Below, piece after piece: positions 45,048 to 54,392 of a DNA stretch of 64,000 nt (its first letter is position 1; each line of letters starts with the position of its first letter). The position numbers were made by a program, and so were the translations under genes. Under the pieces are notes generated by a model, which was given only the letters and a program-made list of their open reading frames with translations, was not told where the DNA came from and made no database searches. Source of the DNA: Dyella solisilvae (GTDB taxonomy: Bacteria; Pseudomonadota; Gammaproteobacteria; Xanthomonadales; Rhodanobacteraceae); contig NZ_QQSY01000001.1 of NCBI RefSeq assembly GCF_003351225.1, forward strand, positions 1,212,663-1,276,662. The letters are read 5' to 3'.

Positions 45048-45620
45048 TCAGGGAATCACATGGACGTCCATTCGTCCATCAATCCCATCATCCGCTTCCG
45101 GGTGGAACAACGAATGGTGTAGCTTCTCGCTGGTTCCCCAGGTCTTCAGGGCGGCCAGCAGGCCGGCGTCCTGGGTGTCCTTGCGGAAGTAGATGTCCAC
45201 GTGCCGCAAGTCGTCACAGGCGTCATCGCAGTGGAAGCTGGAGAAAGCCAGCGCCTCGATCTGCCCGTACTCATTGACGATGACCGCCGAAGCAATGCCG
45301 CCGCACTCGCGCGACAGGCAGCCCGCGAACAGGTAATGCTTGTCCGGCAGAGCAACCACGGGCTCCGCGGGGCCACCAAGGCCCTGCATGGCCTGTTCAC
45401 TCAGCGAACGGTCGGATTTGAAGTAGCTGGCCTTGCTGCCGGAGACGAAATGTCCAAGCGCCTGGGTAAAGCCCGAGGCGTGCGCCAGTGCATTGTTGGT
45501 GGAGCAGGTCGTCGGATCGATGATCCGGCACGGCCCGGTCGGCGCTGCATTGGCCGCCGACGCGACGAATGGCGCAACCAGCAGCGCCAAGAGTACGAAC
45601 ATCCTCAGAAGTCCGCGCAT
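45048..45620 (-). CDS. Exported Cys-containing protein, Ivy-like pattern
   Basis: A 190-residue protein with a signal peptide (about 1-25, ending in ANAA). The mature part has six Cys. The segment HYLFAGCLSRECGGIASAV followed by a Gln and hydrophobic strand resembles the loop of the vertebrate-lysozyme inhibitor Ivy (V-SACKPHDCGSQRIAV), with C-x4-C conserved but the Lys/His of the loop changed. It may therefore be a periplasmic lysozyme-inhibitor relative; identity elsewhere is low. It is preceded by 397 bases without a gene and probably has its own promoter. Confidence 0.5.
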   Translation of the reverse strand: MRGLLRMFVLLALLVAPFVASAANAAPTGPCRIIDPTTCSTNNALAHASGFTQALGHFVSGSKASYFKSDRSLSEQAMQGLGGPAEPVVALPDKHYLFAGCLSRECGGIASAVIVNEYGQIEALAFSSFHCDDACDDLRHVDIYFRKDTQDAGLLAALKTWGTSEKLHHSLFHPEADDGIDGRMDVHVIP

Positions 45621-45913
45621 AAGAACCCCCTGTTACGAACGTAAGACCGATTCCCTCCCCGCGCCGACACATCTCGGCCTTGGGCGTACCAGGCCGCGCC
45701 TGTGCCGGCGCCTGCCCAACGCTCCGGTCAGAAGTCGTCCGCCCCCGGCGGATCGTCGACCGTCATGTACCCAAGCGCTGGACATCCCGGGGCGACGACA
45801 CGGTTGGCGCCATTCACATCACGTTGACGAATCCCCGCCCCTTGGAGAAACCATGCCTCAGTCGAGCGTGCGACGCCATAGGAATTCTGGAAATCAGGCG
45901 ATTCTTGAGGCAC
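45621..45913. other. Gene-free stretch upstream of the Ivy-like gene
   Basis: Open frames exist on both strands here but their translations are shadows without a ribosome-binding site or family resemblance. This stretch should contain the promoter of the reverse-strand Ivy-like gene; I could not pick a convincing one. Confidence 0.5.
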
Positions 45914-46000
45914 GAAAAAACCTGCTGGATCGCAGATTCCAGCAGGATCGGGTGACAGCGCGGTGACGCGGCTTTCCCAGACGGACGTCCAAACGTCCGT
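45914..46000 (-). terminator. Intrinsic terminator of the acyltransferase gene
   Basis: On the reverse strand CCTGCTGGA-(8)-TCCAGCAGG, a perfect 9-bp stem (45921-45946), is followed at once by TTTTTT (45915-45920). A second hairpin, ACGGACGT-CCAA-ACGTCCGT (45981-46000), lies between it and the acyltransferase stop. Confidence 0.9.
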
Positions 46001-46017
46001 TTGCCGAAGCCGCCGCC

Positions 46018-47175
46018 CTAGGCGACACCCTGGCTGGAGACCGGCTGCGCGACGGGCGGAAGCATTTCGCCCGGCGACCGGCTCAACAGGCGTCCGCGCA
46101 GGCGCAGGAACGGCAGCTCGATCCCGTAGTGCAACACCGCCCCCACCGCCAGCGTAGCGGCCGCGTAACCGGTGAAGGTCAGCAGCCCATGGCCGTCCAG
46201 CCAGGAGCCGAAGGCCGACTCCACCCCGTGGAACACCAGCTTGTGCGACAGGTACAGGCTGTAGGACGCCGCCGCGAGCCAGGCGGCGCCAGGCAGCCTC
46301 ACCCTCGCCGACACGCTGCCTTGGCTGGCGCCGCACAGCACCAGCAAGCCCATGCCGAGCGACAGCAGCGGATAGCCCAGCAGCGTCGGGATGAAATCCA
46401 CGCGGTCGCGGAACAGCCAGATGGACAGCGCGACCACGGCCAGTCCAGCGGCGCCTGCCAAATTGGCGTACCGCGACCAGCGGCCCCACAGGTCCGGGCG
46501 GTACACCCGCACGCCCGCGAGCACGACGCCTGCCAACAGCCCGTCCAGCCGAGCCCAGGTCGGGTAGTAGATGCCCTTGAGGAACCAACTGCCGACGGCC
46601 TGCTGGTCATCGGCGGCTATCGCCGGCCCGACCAGGTGCAGCCACACGTAGCCTCGCACCAGCATGCCGAACAGCACCAGGCCAATGCAGACCGCCAGGA
46701 ACTTCGCCGCTGTGGGCCGTCGCGCCAGCCACAACGCCAACAGCGGAAACAGCAGATAGAAGTGCTCTTCCACACACAGCGACCAGACGTGGGAGAACGC
46801 CTTGCTGTTCTGCGCGTCGATCAGCAGGTTCACCGAGAAGGTCAGGAACTGCCACAGCGGCTGGATGCCCGGGTACTCGCGGCCGCCCGGCCACAGGAAG
46901 TAGACCGCCACCACCAGCAGGTACACAGGCAGGATGCGGAAGGCGCGGCGCAGGTAGAAGTCAGCGAACGAGAACCGACCGCCCGCCGCCAGCGGCTTGA
47001 ATACCTGCTGGCCGATCAGGAAGCCGCTCAGGGCGAAGAACAGGTCCACGCCCATCCAGCCGTGCTTGTCCAGGCCGGCAAAGTGCCCCCAGCCGCCAAT
47101 GATGTAGGAATGGAAAATCATCACCCACGCGATGGCGATCGCGCGCAGCAGGTCCAGCCCCGGCAAACGGTTCAT
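46018..47175 (-). CDS. Acyltransferase family 3 membrane protein (OafA/YrhL type)
   Basis: A 385-residue integral membrane protein with about ten hydrophobic helices. It starts with the family pattern RLPGLDLLRAIAIAWVMIFH, has GVDLFFALSGFLIG and the R-x-R-R (YLRRAFRILPVYLL) segment, and SLCVEEHFYLLFPLL. Such enzymes add acetyl or other acyl groups to surface polysaccharides or lipids. No polysaccharide genes are near, so the acceptor is unknown. It is divergent from the next gene. Confidence 0.92.
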   Translation of the reverse strand: MNRLPGLDLLRAIAIAWVMIFHSYIIGGWGHFAGLDKHGWMGVDLFFALSGFLIGQQVFKPLAAGGRFSFADFYLRRAFRILPVYLLVVAVYFLWPGGREYPGIQPLWQFLTFSVNLLIDAQNSKAFSHVWSLCVEEHFYLLFPLLALWLARRPTAAKFLAVCIGLVLFGMLVRGYVWLHLVGPAIAADDQQAVGSWFLKGIYYPTWARLDGLLAGVVLAGVRVYRPDLWGRWSRYANLAGAAGLAVVALSIWLFRDRVDFIPTLLGYPLLSLGMGLLVLCGASQGSVSARVRLPGAAWLAAASYSLYLSHKLVFHGVESAFGSWLDGHGLLTFTGYAAATLAVGAVLHYGIELPFLRLRGRLLSRSPGEMLPPVAQPVSSQGVA

Positions 47176-47290
47176 CCTATCCCCCCGGTCGATCCATCCA
47201 CCCCAACGTCGATTCGTCCGGGGCCCGCGAACGCGGGACTATATCGCGGGTCGGCGGCGATGGGGCCGGCGATCATGAAAACATCTTCAT

Positions 47291-47318
47291 TATGAGGGTA
47301 CCCTCATATATCTATAAT
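47291..47318 (+). promoter_or_regulatory. Palindromic operator and -10 box
   Basis: TATGAGGGTACCCTCATA (47291-47308) is a perfect 18-bp palindrome. It ends 4 bases before a consensus TATAAT (47313-47318), which lies 29 bases before the hydrolase start. The palindrome covers the spacer and the -35 position, as for a repressor operator. No regulator gene is adjacent. Confidence 0.75.
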
Positions 47319-47347
47319 CGGCGGTTTGCATCAACGAGGCCTAGCCC

Positions 47348-48097
47348 ATGGCACGCACCGATCTCACCATTCCCACCCGCGACGGCCACTGCCCCGCATC
47401 CCTGTTCACCCCCGCGCAGGCCGAAGGTCCCTGGCCGGGCGTGGTGTTCTTCATGGACGCCCTCGGCATGCGCGCCGCCATGCACGACATGGCGCAGCGA
47501 CTGGCCGATGACGGCTACGCCGTGCTGCTGCCCGACATCTTCTATCGCCTCGGCCCCTACCCGCCGATGGTCCCAGCCGAGGTGTTCAGCGATGCGGCGC
47601 AGAAGGAAGACCTGATGCGCCGCATCGGCACACTGGATCGAGACCGCAAGCTGAGCGACGCCGAGGCCTTCATGGACTTCCTGGCCGCGCGCCCCGAGGC
47701 ACAGGGTCGACCGCTCGGCGCCACCGGCTATTGCATGGGCGGCTCCATCGCGCTGACCGCCGCCTGCGCCTTCCCGCAGCGTCTGGCGGCGATCGCCTCG
47801 TTCCACGCCGGCGGCCTCGCCACCGACCAGCCAGACAGCCCGCATCGCCATGTGAAGGGCATCACCGGCACGGTGTACGTGGCCGGCGCCGACGACGACA
47901 TCCACTTCACGGTGGAGCAGAAGGATGACCTGGAGCGCGCGCTCGTCGAGGCCGGCGTGGCGCATACCGTGTTGATCTACGCCGGCGCCCACCATGGCTT
48001 TGCCGTGCCGGATCACCCGGCCTTCAACGCCGAGGCTGCCGAACGCCACTGGCAGGCGCTGGCCGAACTGTTCGGCCGGACCTTGGCTTCGCACTAA
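47348..48097 (+). CDS. Dienelactone hydrolase family protein
   Basis: A 249-residue alpha/beta hydrolase. The nucleophile is Cys129 in GYCMGGS, as in true dienelactone hydrolases, with the acid in GADDDIHF and the His in GAHHGFAV. Such enzymes open dienelactones from chloroaromatic breakdown or hydrolyse other esters; no catechol pathway genes are near, so the substrate is unknown. It is monocistronic, behind a palindromic operator. Confidence 0.92.
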   Translation: MARTDLTIPTRDGHCPASLFTPAQAEGPWPGVVFFMDALGMRAAMHDMAQRLADDGYAVLLPDIFYRLGPYPPMVPAEVFSDAAQKEDLMRRIGTLDRDRKLSDAEAFMDFLAARPEAQGRPLGATGYCMGGSIALTAACAFPQRLAAIASFHAGGLATDQPDSPHRHVKGITGTVYVAGADDDIHFTVEQKDDLERALVEAGVAHTVLIYAGAHHGFAVPDHPAFNAEAAERHWQALAELFGRTLASH

Positions 48098-48144
48098 AGA
48101 AAACTTCACGGCGGGCATCCGGAGCGATGCCCGCCAAACTCTGC

Positions 48145-48645
48145 TCAGCGCAGCAGCACGAGCACCACGTCGAGCACGATCGCCGCGAACAACCCGGCTA
48201 CGACGTCATCGACCATCACGCCCACGCCACCCTTGAGGCGGCGATCCAGCAGGCCGATCGGCCAGGGCTTCCACACGTCGAACAGGCGGAACAGCACGAA
48301 GCCGAGCAGCACGCCCCACCATGGCCCGGCGAGCACCGGCAGCAGGGCGATCCACAGCCCCACGAATTCATCCCACACGAGGCTGCGGTGGTCGTCCACG
48401 CCAAGCAGGCGCCCGGCGATACCGCAGGCCCAAACGCCGATCACGAAGGCCACCACCACGGCGAACACATAGAGCTGCACCGGCAGCGTGCGCAGCAGCA
48501 GCCATGGCAGCAGGGCGGCCAGCGATCCGAAGGTGCCTTGCGCCTTCGGCGCCAGCCCGGAGCCGAAGCCGCACGCCAGCCAGCCTGCCGGCGTGGCCAG
48601 CAGCACGCGACGTTGTTCGGGAGTGAGGACGGTCTTGTCGCTCAT
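48145..48645 (-). CDS. pgpA: Phosphatidylglycerophosphatase A
   Basis: Membrane phosphatase that makes phosphatidylglycerol from its phosphate. The 166-residue protein has the PgpA blocks WLACGFGSGLAPKAQGTFGS, the acidic HRSLVWDEFVGLW metal-binding segment and F-LFRLFDVWKPWPI, with four hydrophobic stretches. Its start overlaps the thiL stop (ATGA), the usual thiL-pgpA coupling. Confidence 0.96.
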   Translation of the reverse strand: MSDKTVLTPEQRRVLLATPAGWLACGFGSGLAPKAQGTFGSLAALLPWLLLRTLPVQLYVFAVVVAFVIGVWACGIAGRLLGVDDHRSLVWDEFVGLWIALLPVLAGPWWGVLLGFVLFRLFDVWKPWPIGLLDRRLKGGVGVMVDDVVAGLFAAIVLDVVLVLLR

Positions 48646-49616
48646 GCGAAGTGATCCCAGCCGCGGTGGTTGGATTCAAGCCATTGGCCCTGCTCGTCGC
48701 GCACACGCACGCCGGCGCCCTCGACCATGCGCCCGATGCGGGTGGCGCCGCAACCCAGGCGCGCAAGGTCGCCCTGCACTTCGGCCACCAGCGAGGGTGG
48801 CACGGTGAAACAAAGTTCGTAGTCGTCGCCGCCGGCCAGCGCGAAGTTGAGCGAGGCGACGTCGTCGAAGCTGCCCAGCAGCATCGGCGAGCGCGGCAGC
48901 AGCGAGGCCTCCAGCTCCGCGCCCAGCGCGCTGGCTTCGCAGATATGGCCGAGGTCGGCGAGCAGCCCGTCGGAGACGTCGATGCAGGCCGTGGCGCGGC
49001 CACGCAGCGCAAGCCCCGCCTGCAGCCGCGGCGTGGGACGGTGCAGGCGTTCGATCAGGTAAGCGGCGCGTGCGTCTTCCGTCACCCGTGCGCCAGACTG
49101 CAGCAGTCGCAAGCCAGCGGCCGCATCGCCCAATGTTCCCGTCACCAGCACCACGTCACCCGCTCGCGCGCCGCCCCGCACCAGCGCCTGTCCCGGCGGC
49201 ACGAAGCCATGCACGGCCACGCTGACGCTGAGCGGGCCACTGGTGGTGTCGCCGCCGATCAAGGCGAGCCGATGCGGTTGCGCGAGCTGGGTGAAGCCGT
49301 CGGCAAAGCCATCGATGAACTGCTGCACCTGCGCCACCGGCTGGCGCGGCAGGGTAAGCGCAAGCAAGGCCCACGCCGGACTGGCGCCCATCGCGGCGAG
49401 GTCGGAGAGGTTCACCGCCAGCACTTTCCAGCCGATGTCGGCAGGATCGGTCCCGTGCGGGAAATGCACGCCCTCGACCATTGTGTCGACGGCGATGGCG
49501 AGCTCCTGTCCGGCCGGCGGCGCCACTACCGCGGCGTCGTCACCGATGCCCAGCCGCACGTCTTCGCGGCCTTGCGCGGTGCGTTCACGGATGCGGTCGA
49601 TCAGTCGAAATTCCAT
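48642..49616 (-). CDS. thiL: Thiamine-monophosphate kinase
   Basis: Phosphorylates thiamine phosphate to thiamine diphosphate. The 324-residue protein has the N-terminal FRLIDRIRERTAQGREDV start, the GIGDDAAVV metal-binding motif, the VEGVHFP substrate loop, and ACIDVSDGLLADLGHICEAS. Length is normal. It lies 30 bases after the GNAT gene and overlaps pgpA. Confidence 0.97.
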   Translation of the reverse strand: MEFRLIDRIRERTAQGREDVRLGIGDDAAVVAPPAGQELAIAVDTMVEGVHFPHGTDPADIGWKVLAVNLSDLAAMGASPAWALLALTLPRQPVAQVQQFIDGFADGFTQLAQPHRLALIGGDTTSGPLSVSVAVHGFVPPGQALVRGGARAGDVVLVTGTLGDAAAGLRLLQSGARVTEDARAAYLIERLHRPTPRLQAGLALRGRATACIDVSDGLLADLGHICEASALGAELEASLLPRSPMLLGSFDDVASLNFALAGGDDYELCFTVPPSLVAEVQGDLARLGCGATRIGRMVEGAGVRVRDEQGQWLESNHRGWDHFA

Positions 49617-49646
49617 GGCTTGCGACCTTGGGCGTCTACGCCACGC

Positions 49647-50183
49647 TCAGCGACTGAATACCAGCGTGGGATTGCCGTGATAGGTGGTTTCCTGCCAGCG
49701 ACGGAAGCCGGCCTTTTCGGCCACGCGGATCGACGGCAGGTTATCCGGATCGATGATGCAGACGGCGCGCAAAGCCGGCTCGTGCTGCGCAGCCCAGGCC
49801 ATCACGGCGGCCACCGCTTCGCTCGCATAGCCCCTGCCGTGCGCATGCGGCGCCAGCACCCAGCCGAACTCCAGCATGCCCTCCAGCGAAGGCTGCAGGT
49901 CGCGTTTGAAATCGGCGAAGCCGATGTCGCCGATGTAGCGACCACTGGCCCTCTCCTCCACTGCCCAGTACCCGTAGCCGAGCAGGCTCCACAGACCGAC
50001 GTACTGCAGCAGGCGCTTCCACACCTCTTCAGCGGTGAACGGACGGCCGCCGATATGGCGGGTGACCTCGGGATTGGACCAGATCGCCGTGCAATCAGCG
50101 TGGTCCGCGGCGCGATGCGCCCGCAAGCGCAGGCGCTCGGTTTCCAGGACGGGAACGGGGGACTGCCGCTCCGCGCCGCTCAT
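49647..50183 (-). CDS. RimJ/RimL-type GNAT acetyltransferase
   Basis: A 178-residue acetyltransferase: LETERLRLRAHRAADHAD start, RYIGDIGFADFKRD strand, and the acetyl-CoA region around LAPHAHGRGYASEAVAAVM. The substrate is not evident. Its start overlaps the nusB stop (ATGA), so it is inserted into the nusB-thiL operon with coupled translation. Confidence 0.9.
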   Translation of the reverse strand: MSGAERQSPVPVLETERLRLRAHRAADHADCTAIWSNPEVTRHIGGRPFTAEEVWKRLLQYVGLWSLLGYGYWAVEERASGRYIGDIGFADFKRDLQPSLEGMLEFGWVLAPHAHGRGYASEAVAAVMAWAAQHEPALRAVCIIDPDNLPSIRVAEKAGFRRWQETTYHGNPTLVFSR

Positions 50184-50628
50184 CAGTTGCGCTTTTCCGT
50201 GGAGCGCAGCGCGCTGGCCAGCTTGTCCAGCACGCCGTTGACGTAGCTGTGGCCGTGGTCGGCGCCGAAACGCTTGGTGACCTCGATGGCCTCGTTGATG
50301 ATCACGCGGTACGGCACGTCCGTGCGGTACTTCAGCTCGTACGCAGCCAGGCGCAGCGCGGCGCGCTCGATCGGATCGATCTGGCCGACTTCGCGATCGA
50401 CATAGGGCTTGAGGCTGTCGTCGATGGCCTCGACGTGGCGCTCCACGCCATGCAGCAGGTCTTCGAAGTACTCGAGGTCAGCCACTTCCATGTCCTGCTC
50501 GTGGCGGAACTGCTCGATCACGGCGTCCATGCGGTTGCCGCCGATCTGCCATGCATACACGGCCTGCAGCGCGCGACGACGCGCACGCGAGCGGGCGGCC
50601 AGATCGATGCCTTCGGGACGCTGGCTCA

Positions 50629-50629
<1 letters not shown>
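50183..50629 (-). CDS. nusB: Transcription antitermination protein NusB
   Basis: A 148-residue all-helical RNA-binding protein that with NusE(S10) forms the rRNA antitermination complex. Seen: ARSRARRRALQAVYAWQ start, the IDPIERAALRLAAYELKYR helix, and INEAIEVTKRFG followed by YVNGVLDKLA. A longer open frame runs upstream through ribH, but the ATG at 50629 overlaps the ribH stop and gives the family length. Confidence 0.97.
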
Positions 50630-51090
<461 letters not shown>

Positions 51091-51137
51091 GCTTATGCGG
51101 TTCCTGAGGGGCTGGTCGCCCCGGGGGGCGGACTATT

Positions 51138-52103
51138 TTACGGGATTTGGGGCAGCGTGCCCGGATCGGGCCGGGAAACCGTCCAGGCCAGGAGCGGATG
51201 GCCCCGGAAGCGGAGGCTGGCCTGCCCTTCCGCCACCTGCAGGCGGGCCGGCACGGCGAACGGCAGGGTGAACTTGTCCGCCTCGTGGCCGAACGGCAGG
51301 CCACGCACCACCGGGATGCGCGCCACCGCGCTGACCTGGGCAAGCGCCGCGTCCACGTCGTAGCCGTTGTCGTAGTCGTGCGGGCGGCAATGGGTGAAGT
51401 GGCCCAGCACCAGCGCGCGCTGGCGGTCCAGCACGCCGGCCAGGTGAAGCTGGTACAGCAGCCGCTCGATGCGGAACGGCGGCTCGCCCACGTCCTCGAT
51501 GAACAGGATGCCGCCGTCGATCTGCGGGAAATACGGCGTGCCCAGCAGGCTGCACAGCATCGCCAGGTTGCCGCCCCACAACGGGCCTTCGACATCCAGC
51601 TCCACCGGTGAAGGCGTCTGCCAGCGGGCGACCGGCTCGGGCTCGCTGACGGCGCGCCAGAAGTGCTCCCACATGAGCCCGTTGAGCACCTTGGCGCCGA
51701 AGTCGGGGCCGAGCATGGGGCCGCCGAGGGTGGTGAGGCCACACTTCACGTAGAGCGCCATCTGGATCGCGGTGAAGTCGCTATGGCCCACCAGCAGCGT
51801 GGAGCTGCCGGCCAGGCGCTCGCGCAGCGCGCCGTAGTGGATGTGTTCCAGCAGGCGCGTGGCGCCGTAGCCACCACGCACTGACAGCACGATATCCGGC
51901 AGGGACGGCCGGATGGCCAGGCGGTTGAGGTCAGCCACGCGCTCGGCGTCATCGCCCGCGAAGCGATGCTCGACGCGGTCGAGCACGTCCTCGCCTTCCA
52001 CGCTGCAGCCAGCGGCATGCAGGCGCGCCACGCCACGGGTCATCGCGTCGCGGTCATGCGGGTAGCCGGAGGGGGCGATCAGGCGGATGGAGGTGGCGGT
52101 CAT
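51138..52103 (-). CDS. LD-carboxypeptidase (S66 family)
   Basis: A 321-residue serine peptidase of the LdcA/MccF family. The nucleophile is S108 in LLVGHSDFTAI; the Glu is in IEDVGEPPFRIE and the His in PFGHEADKF, giving the family's S-E-H triad. LdcA removes the terminal D-Ala from murein tetrapeptides during recycling. No signal peptide, which fits a cytoplasmic LdcA. The Met at 52103 gives SIRLIAPSGYP at the usual place; the open frame runs 15 codons further. Its place between ribBA and ribH is unusual. Confidence 0.9.
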   Translation of the reverse strand: MTATSIRLIAPSGYPHDRDAMTRGVARLHAAGCSVEGEDVLDRVEHRFAGDDAERVADLNRLAIRPSLPDIVLSVRGGYGATRLLEHIHYGALRERLAGSSTLLVGHSDFTAIQMALYVKCGLTTLGGPMLGPDFGAKVLNGLMWEHFWRAVSEPEPVARWQTPSPVELDVEGPLWGGNLAMLCSLLGTPYFPQIDGGILFIEDVGEPPFRIERLLYQLHLAGVLDRQRALVLGHFTHCRPHDYDNGYDVDAALAQVSAVARIPVVRGLPFGHEADKFTLPFAVPARLQVAEGQASLRFRGHPLLAWTVSRPDPGTLPQIP

Positions 52104-52220
52104 GGCGGACGCTTGAAGGTGAAAACCTGAGTATGCCGACGACGGCATGGCATGGAAGTGGCGATTCCAGGCAAAGCCCCTGCAGGAGCGGACCCTGTGC
52201 GCTCCATCCCCGGGAGTGGC

Positions 52221-53312
52221 TTATACGTATTCGGTGACTTCAAGGCCGAAACCGCCCAGTCCCACCATCTTGCGCGGCGTACCCAGCACGCGCAGCTGGC
52301 GGATACCCAGGTCGGCGAGGATCTGCGCGCCCAAGCCGAGCTGACGCCACTCCTGCTGCTGGGCTTCCTCAGGCGCCTGCACCACAGGCTGGCGAGTCAG
52401 GCGGCGCAACAACGCCTCGGCGGTGTCTTCGCCGGAAAGCACCAGCAACGCGCCTCGCCCTTCGTCGGCAATACGACGCAGGGCCGAGGTCACCGTGAGC
52501 CCCAGGTCATCGCGCTGCAGATGCAGCACGTCGGAAAGCGTGTTGCGCACATGCACGCGGGTCAGCACCGGCGCGCCGTCATGCACGGCGCCACGCAGCA
52601 GAGCGAAATGCAGGCCGTGGCGGATCGCGTCGCGATAGGCCACCAGGCGGAACGGACCGAACTCGGTCTGCACCTCTTCCTCGTGCACGCGCTGCACCGT
52701 CTTCTCGGTTTCCAGGCGATAGCGGATCAGATCGGCGATGCTGCCGATCTTCAGGCCGTGCTTCTTCGCGAACACTTCCAGTTCGGGGCGACGCGCCATC
52801 GAACCGTCCTCGTGCAGGATCTCGATCAGCACCGCCGACGGCTCGAGCCCAGCCAGCGCAGCAAGGTCGCAGCCCGCCTCGGTGTGGCCGGCGCGCGTCA
52901 GCACGCCGCCAGGCTGCGCCGTGAGCGGGAAGATGTGGCCCGGCTGCGAGAGGTCCTGCGGCCTGGCGTCGGACTTCACCGCAACCTGGATGGTGCGCGC
53001 GCGGTCATGCGCCGAGATGCCGGTGGTGACGCCTTCAGCCGCTTCGATCGAGACGGTGAAGTTGGTCTGATAGGGCGAGGTGTTGTCCACCACCATGGGC
53101 TTGAGGCCCAACTGGCGCGTGCGCTGCTCGGTCAGCGTGAGGCAGACCAGGCCGCGCGCCTCGCGCACCATGAAGTTGATGTCCTCTGGCCGCACCATCT
53201 GCGCGGCCATGATCAGGTCGCCTTCGTTCTCGCGATCCTCGTCATCAAGGATCACGACCATGCGGCCGGCGCGGATGTCTTCGAGGATTTCGGGGATGGT
53301 GTTGAAGCTCAT
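52221..53312 (-). CDS. ribB: 3,4-dihydroxy-2-butanone-4-phosphate synthase with degenerate RibA domain
   Basis: Makes the four-carbon unit of riboflavin from ribulose 5-phosphate. Residues 1-205 are the RibB domain with the acidic loop [20 protein letters not shown] and [13 protein letters not shown]. Residues about 210-363 align with GTP cyclohydrolase II in order ([20 protein letters not shown]) but lack the three zinc cysteines, so that half is unlikely to be catalytic; this hybrid is common in proteobacteria. The start at 53312 matches the family; an earlier in-frame start is in repeat DNA. Confidence 0.95.
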   Translation of the reverse strand: MSFNTIPEILEDIRAGRMVVILDDEDRENEGDLIMAAQMVRPEDINFMVREARGLVCLTLTEQRTRQLGLKPMVVDNTSPYQTNFTVSIEAAEGVTTGISAHDRARTIQVAVKSDARPQDLSQPGHIFPLTAQPGGVLTRAGHTEAGCDLAALAGLEPSAVLIEILHEDGSMARRPELEVFAKKHGLKIGSIADLIRYRLETEKTVQRVHEEEVQTEFGPFRLVAYRDAIRHGLHFALLRGAVHDGAPVLTRVHVRNTLSDVLHLQRDDLGLTVTSALRRIADEGRGALLVLSGEDTAEALLRRLTRQPVVQAPEEAQQQEWRQLGLGAQILADLGIRQLRVLGTPRKMVGLGGFGLEVTEYV

Positions 53313-53335
53313 GGATCGGATTCCGTATTGTCGTT

Positions 53336-53451
53336 CCTTCTCCCCTCGGGAGAAGGTGCCCGAAGGGCGGATGAGGGTGCCGACGGAGCGGTGCATGGAA
53401 GGTCACGCAAGCCTCGCACCCTCACCCCAGCCCTCTCCCAATGGGAGAGGG
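53336..53451. repeat. Two palindromes in the ribE-ribB gap
   Basis: CCTTCTCCC-ctc-GGGAGAAGG (53336-53356) and CCCTCTCCC-aat-GGGAGAGGG (53431-53451) are members of the family seen after hemE and valS. They flank the 141-base gap between ribE and ribB and might partly uncouple the two genes. Confidence 0.75.
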
Positions 53452-53453
53452 AG

Positions 53454-54095
53454 TCAGGCAAAACCGTGCTGCTTGAGAAACGCCTCATCAAGCCTCGGCG
53501 CATCGCCGCTGGCGATCAGCCGCTCGATGTAGCGCGCCACCACGTCCACCTCGATGTTCACCGCATCACCTGGCCTTCGTGCATGGAATGCCGTGTGTTC
53601 CACCGTATGCGGGATAAGGTTGACGCCGAAGCGATGGCCGTTCACTTCATTGACAGTGAGGCTGGTTCCATCGATGCAGATCGAGCCCTTGGCCGCGATG
53701 TAGCGAGCCAGGTTCGCCGGCACTTCGAAGGTCCAGCGCTGCGAGCGGCCGTCCGGCGTCACTGAGACCACCTTGCCCACGCCGTCGACGTGTCCGGAGA
53801 CGAGATGCCCGCCCAGGCGGTCGGCCAGGCGCAGCGCCTTTTCCAGGTTCACCGGATCGCCGGCTTTCAGCTTGCCCAGCGTGGTGAGCGACAGCGTTTC
53901 GTTGGAGACATCCGCGCTGAAACCGCGCGATTCCAGCGTCACCGCGGTCAGGCACACGCCGGACACGGCGATGCTGTCGCCCAGTTGCACGTCGGTGAGG
54001 TCGAGACCGGCAGTGTCGACATGCAGGCGCACGTCACCGCCACGCGGTTCAAGCCGGGCAATGCGGCCCACGCTCTGGATGATGCCAGTGAACAT
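53454..54095 (-). CDS. ribE: Riboflavin synthase, alpha subunit
   Basis: Dismutates two molecules of dimethylribityllumazine to riboflavin. The 213-residue protein has the MFTGII start and two lumazine-binding repeats (about 1-95 and 98-190), with CLTAV and SLTVNEVNG in the equivalent positions and the usual N-terminal Phe. It is the first gene behind the FMN riboswitch. Confidence 0.98.
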   Translation of the reverse strand: MFTGIIQSVGRIARLEPRGGDVRLHVDTAGLDLTDVQLGDSIAVSGVCLTAVTLESRGFSADVSNETLSLTTLGKLKAGDPVNLEKALRLADRLGGHLVSGHVDGVGKVVSVTPDGRSQRWTFEVPANLARYIAAKGSICIDGTSLTVNEVNGHRFGVNLIPHTVEHTAFHARRPGDAVNIEVDVVARYIERLIASGDAPRLDEAFLKQHGFA

Positions 54096-54175
54096 CAGCG
54101 CACCTCCCGGATGGAGGCGGCGAAGAAACTAGAACGATGCTTGGACATGAAACGTTTCCCGCGTCAAAAGCTGCG

Positions 54176-54193
54176 AAAAACGCCCCAAGGCGT
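54176..54193 (-). terminator. Candidate attenuator between riboswitch and ribE
   Basis: Reverse-strand ACGCC-TTGG-GGCGT followed by TTTT lies 38 bases after the aptamer and 80 before ribE. The stem is short, but its place fits a riboswitch-controlled terminator. Confidence 0.5.
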
Positions 54194-54230
54194 CTGGCAG
54201 GCGCACGCCCGCGAAGGCGCGCACCGTACC

Positions 54231-54392
54231 GTCTTCTCTCATCCGGACTTTCTGGCGGCCATCGCTGGCTACCAACCGTCGGCTCCGGCATTGGACCGGA
54301 TCTGCTGACCTTCCGGCGGAGCCGGAAGCGCTCGCGGGCTTGTGCCCGAAGGCACCTACCGCCGGTGGGGAATCACACCCCGCCCTGAAGAC
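54231..54392 (-). promoter_or_regulatory. FMN riboswitch (RFN element)
   Basis: On the reverse strand the conserved RFN blocks are present in order: CTTCAGGGCGGGGTG then CCCCACCGGCGGTAG (5' part), GCCCGCGAGCG, the GCTCCGGC/GCCGGAG-type middle helix, and AAGTCCGGATGAGAGAAGAC at the 3' end, whose GAAGAC pairs with GTCTTC at the 5' end to close helix P1. FMN binding should reduce expression of ribE and the genes after it. The bases 54393-54545 upstream hold its promoter, which I could not define. Confidence 0.95.

Noticed and set aside
45981..46000. ACGGACGT palindrome as another site for the sigma-54 activator
   Set aside because: Its arms differ from the GTCCGCGGAC core, and it lies just after a stop codon beside a terminator with no sigma-54 promoter nearby.
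45433..46588. Overlapping open frames on both strands between the Ivy-like gene and the acyltransferase
   Set aside because: They run through a clear terminator and into the acyltransferase gene, with no domain or ribosome-binding site.
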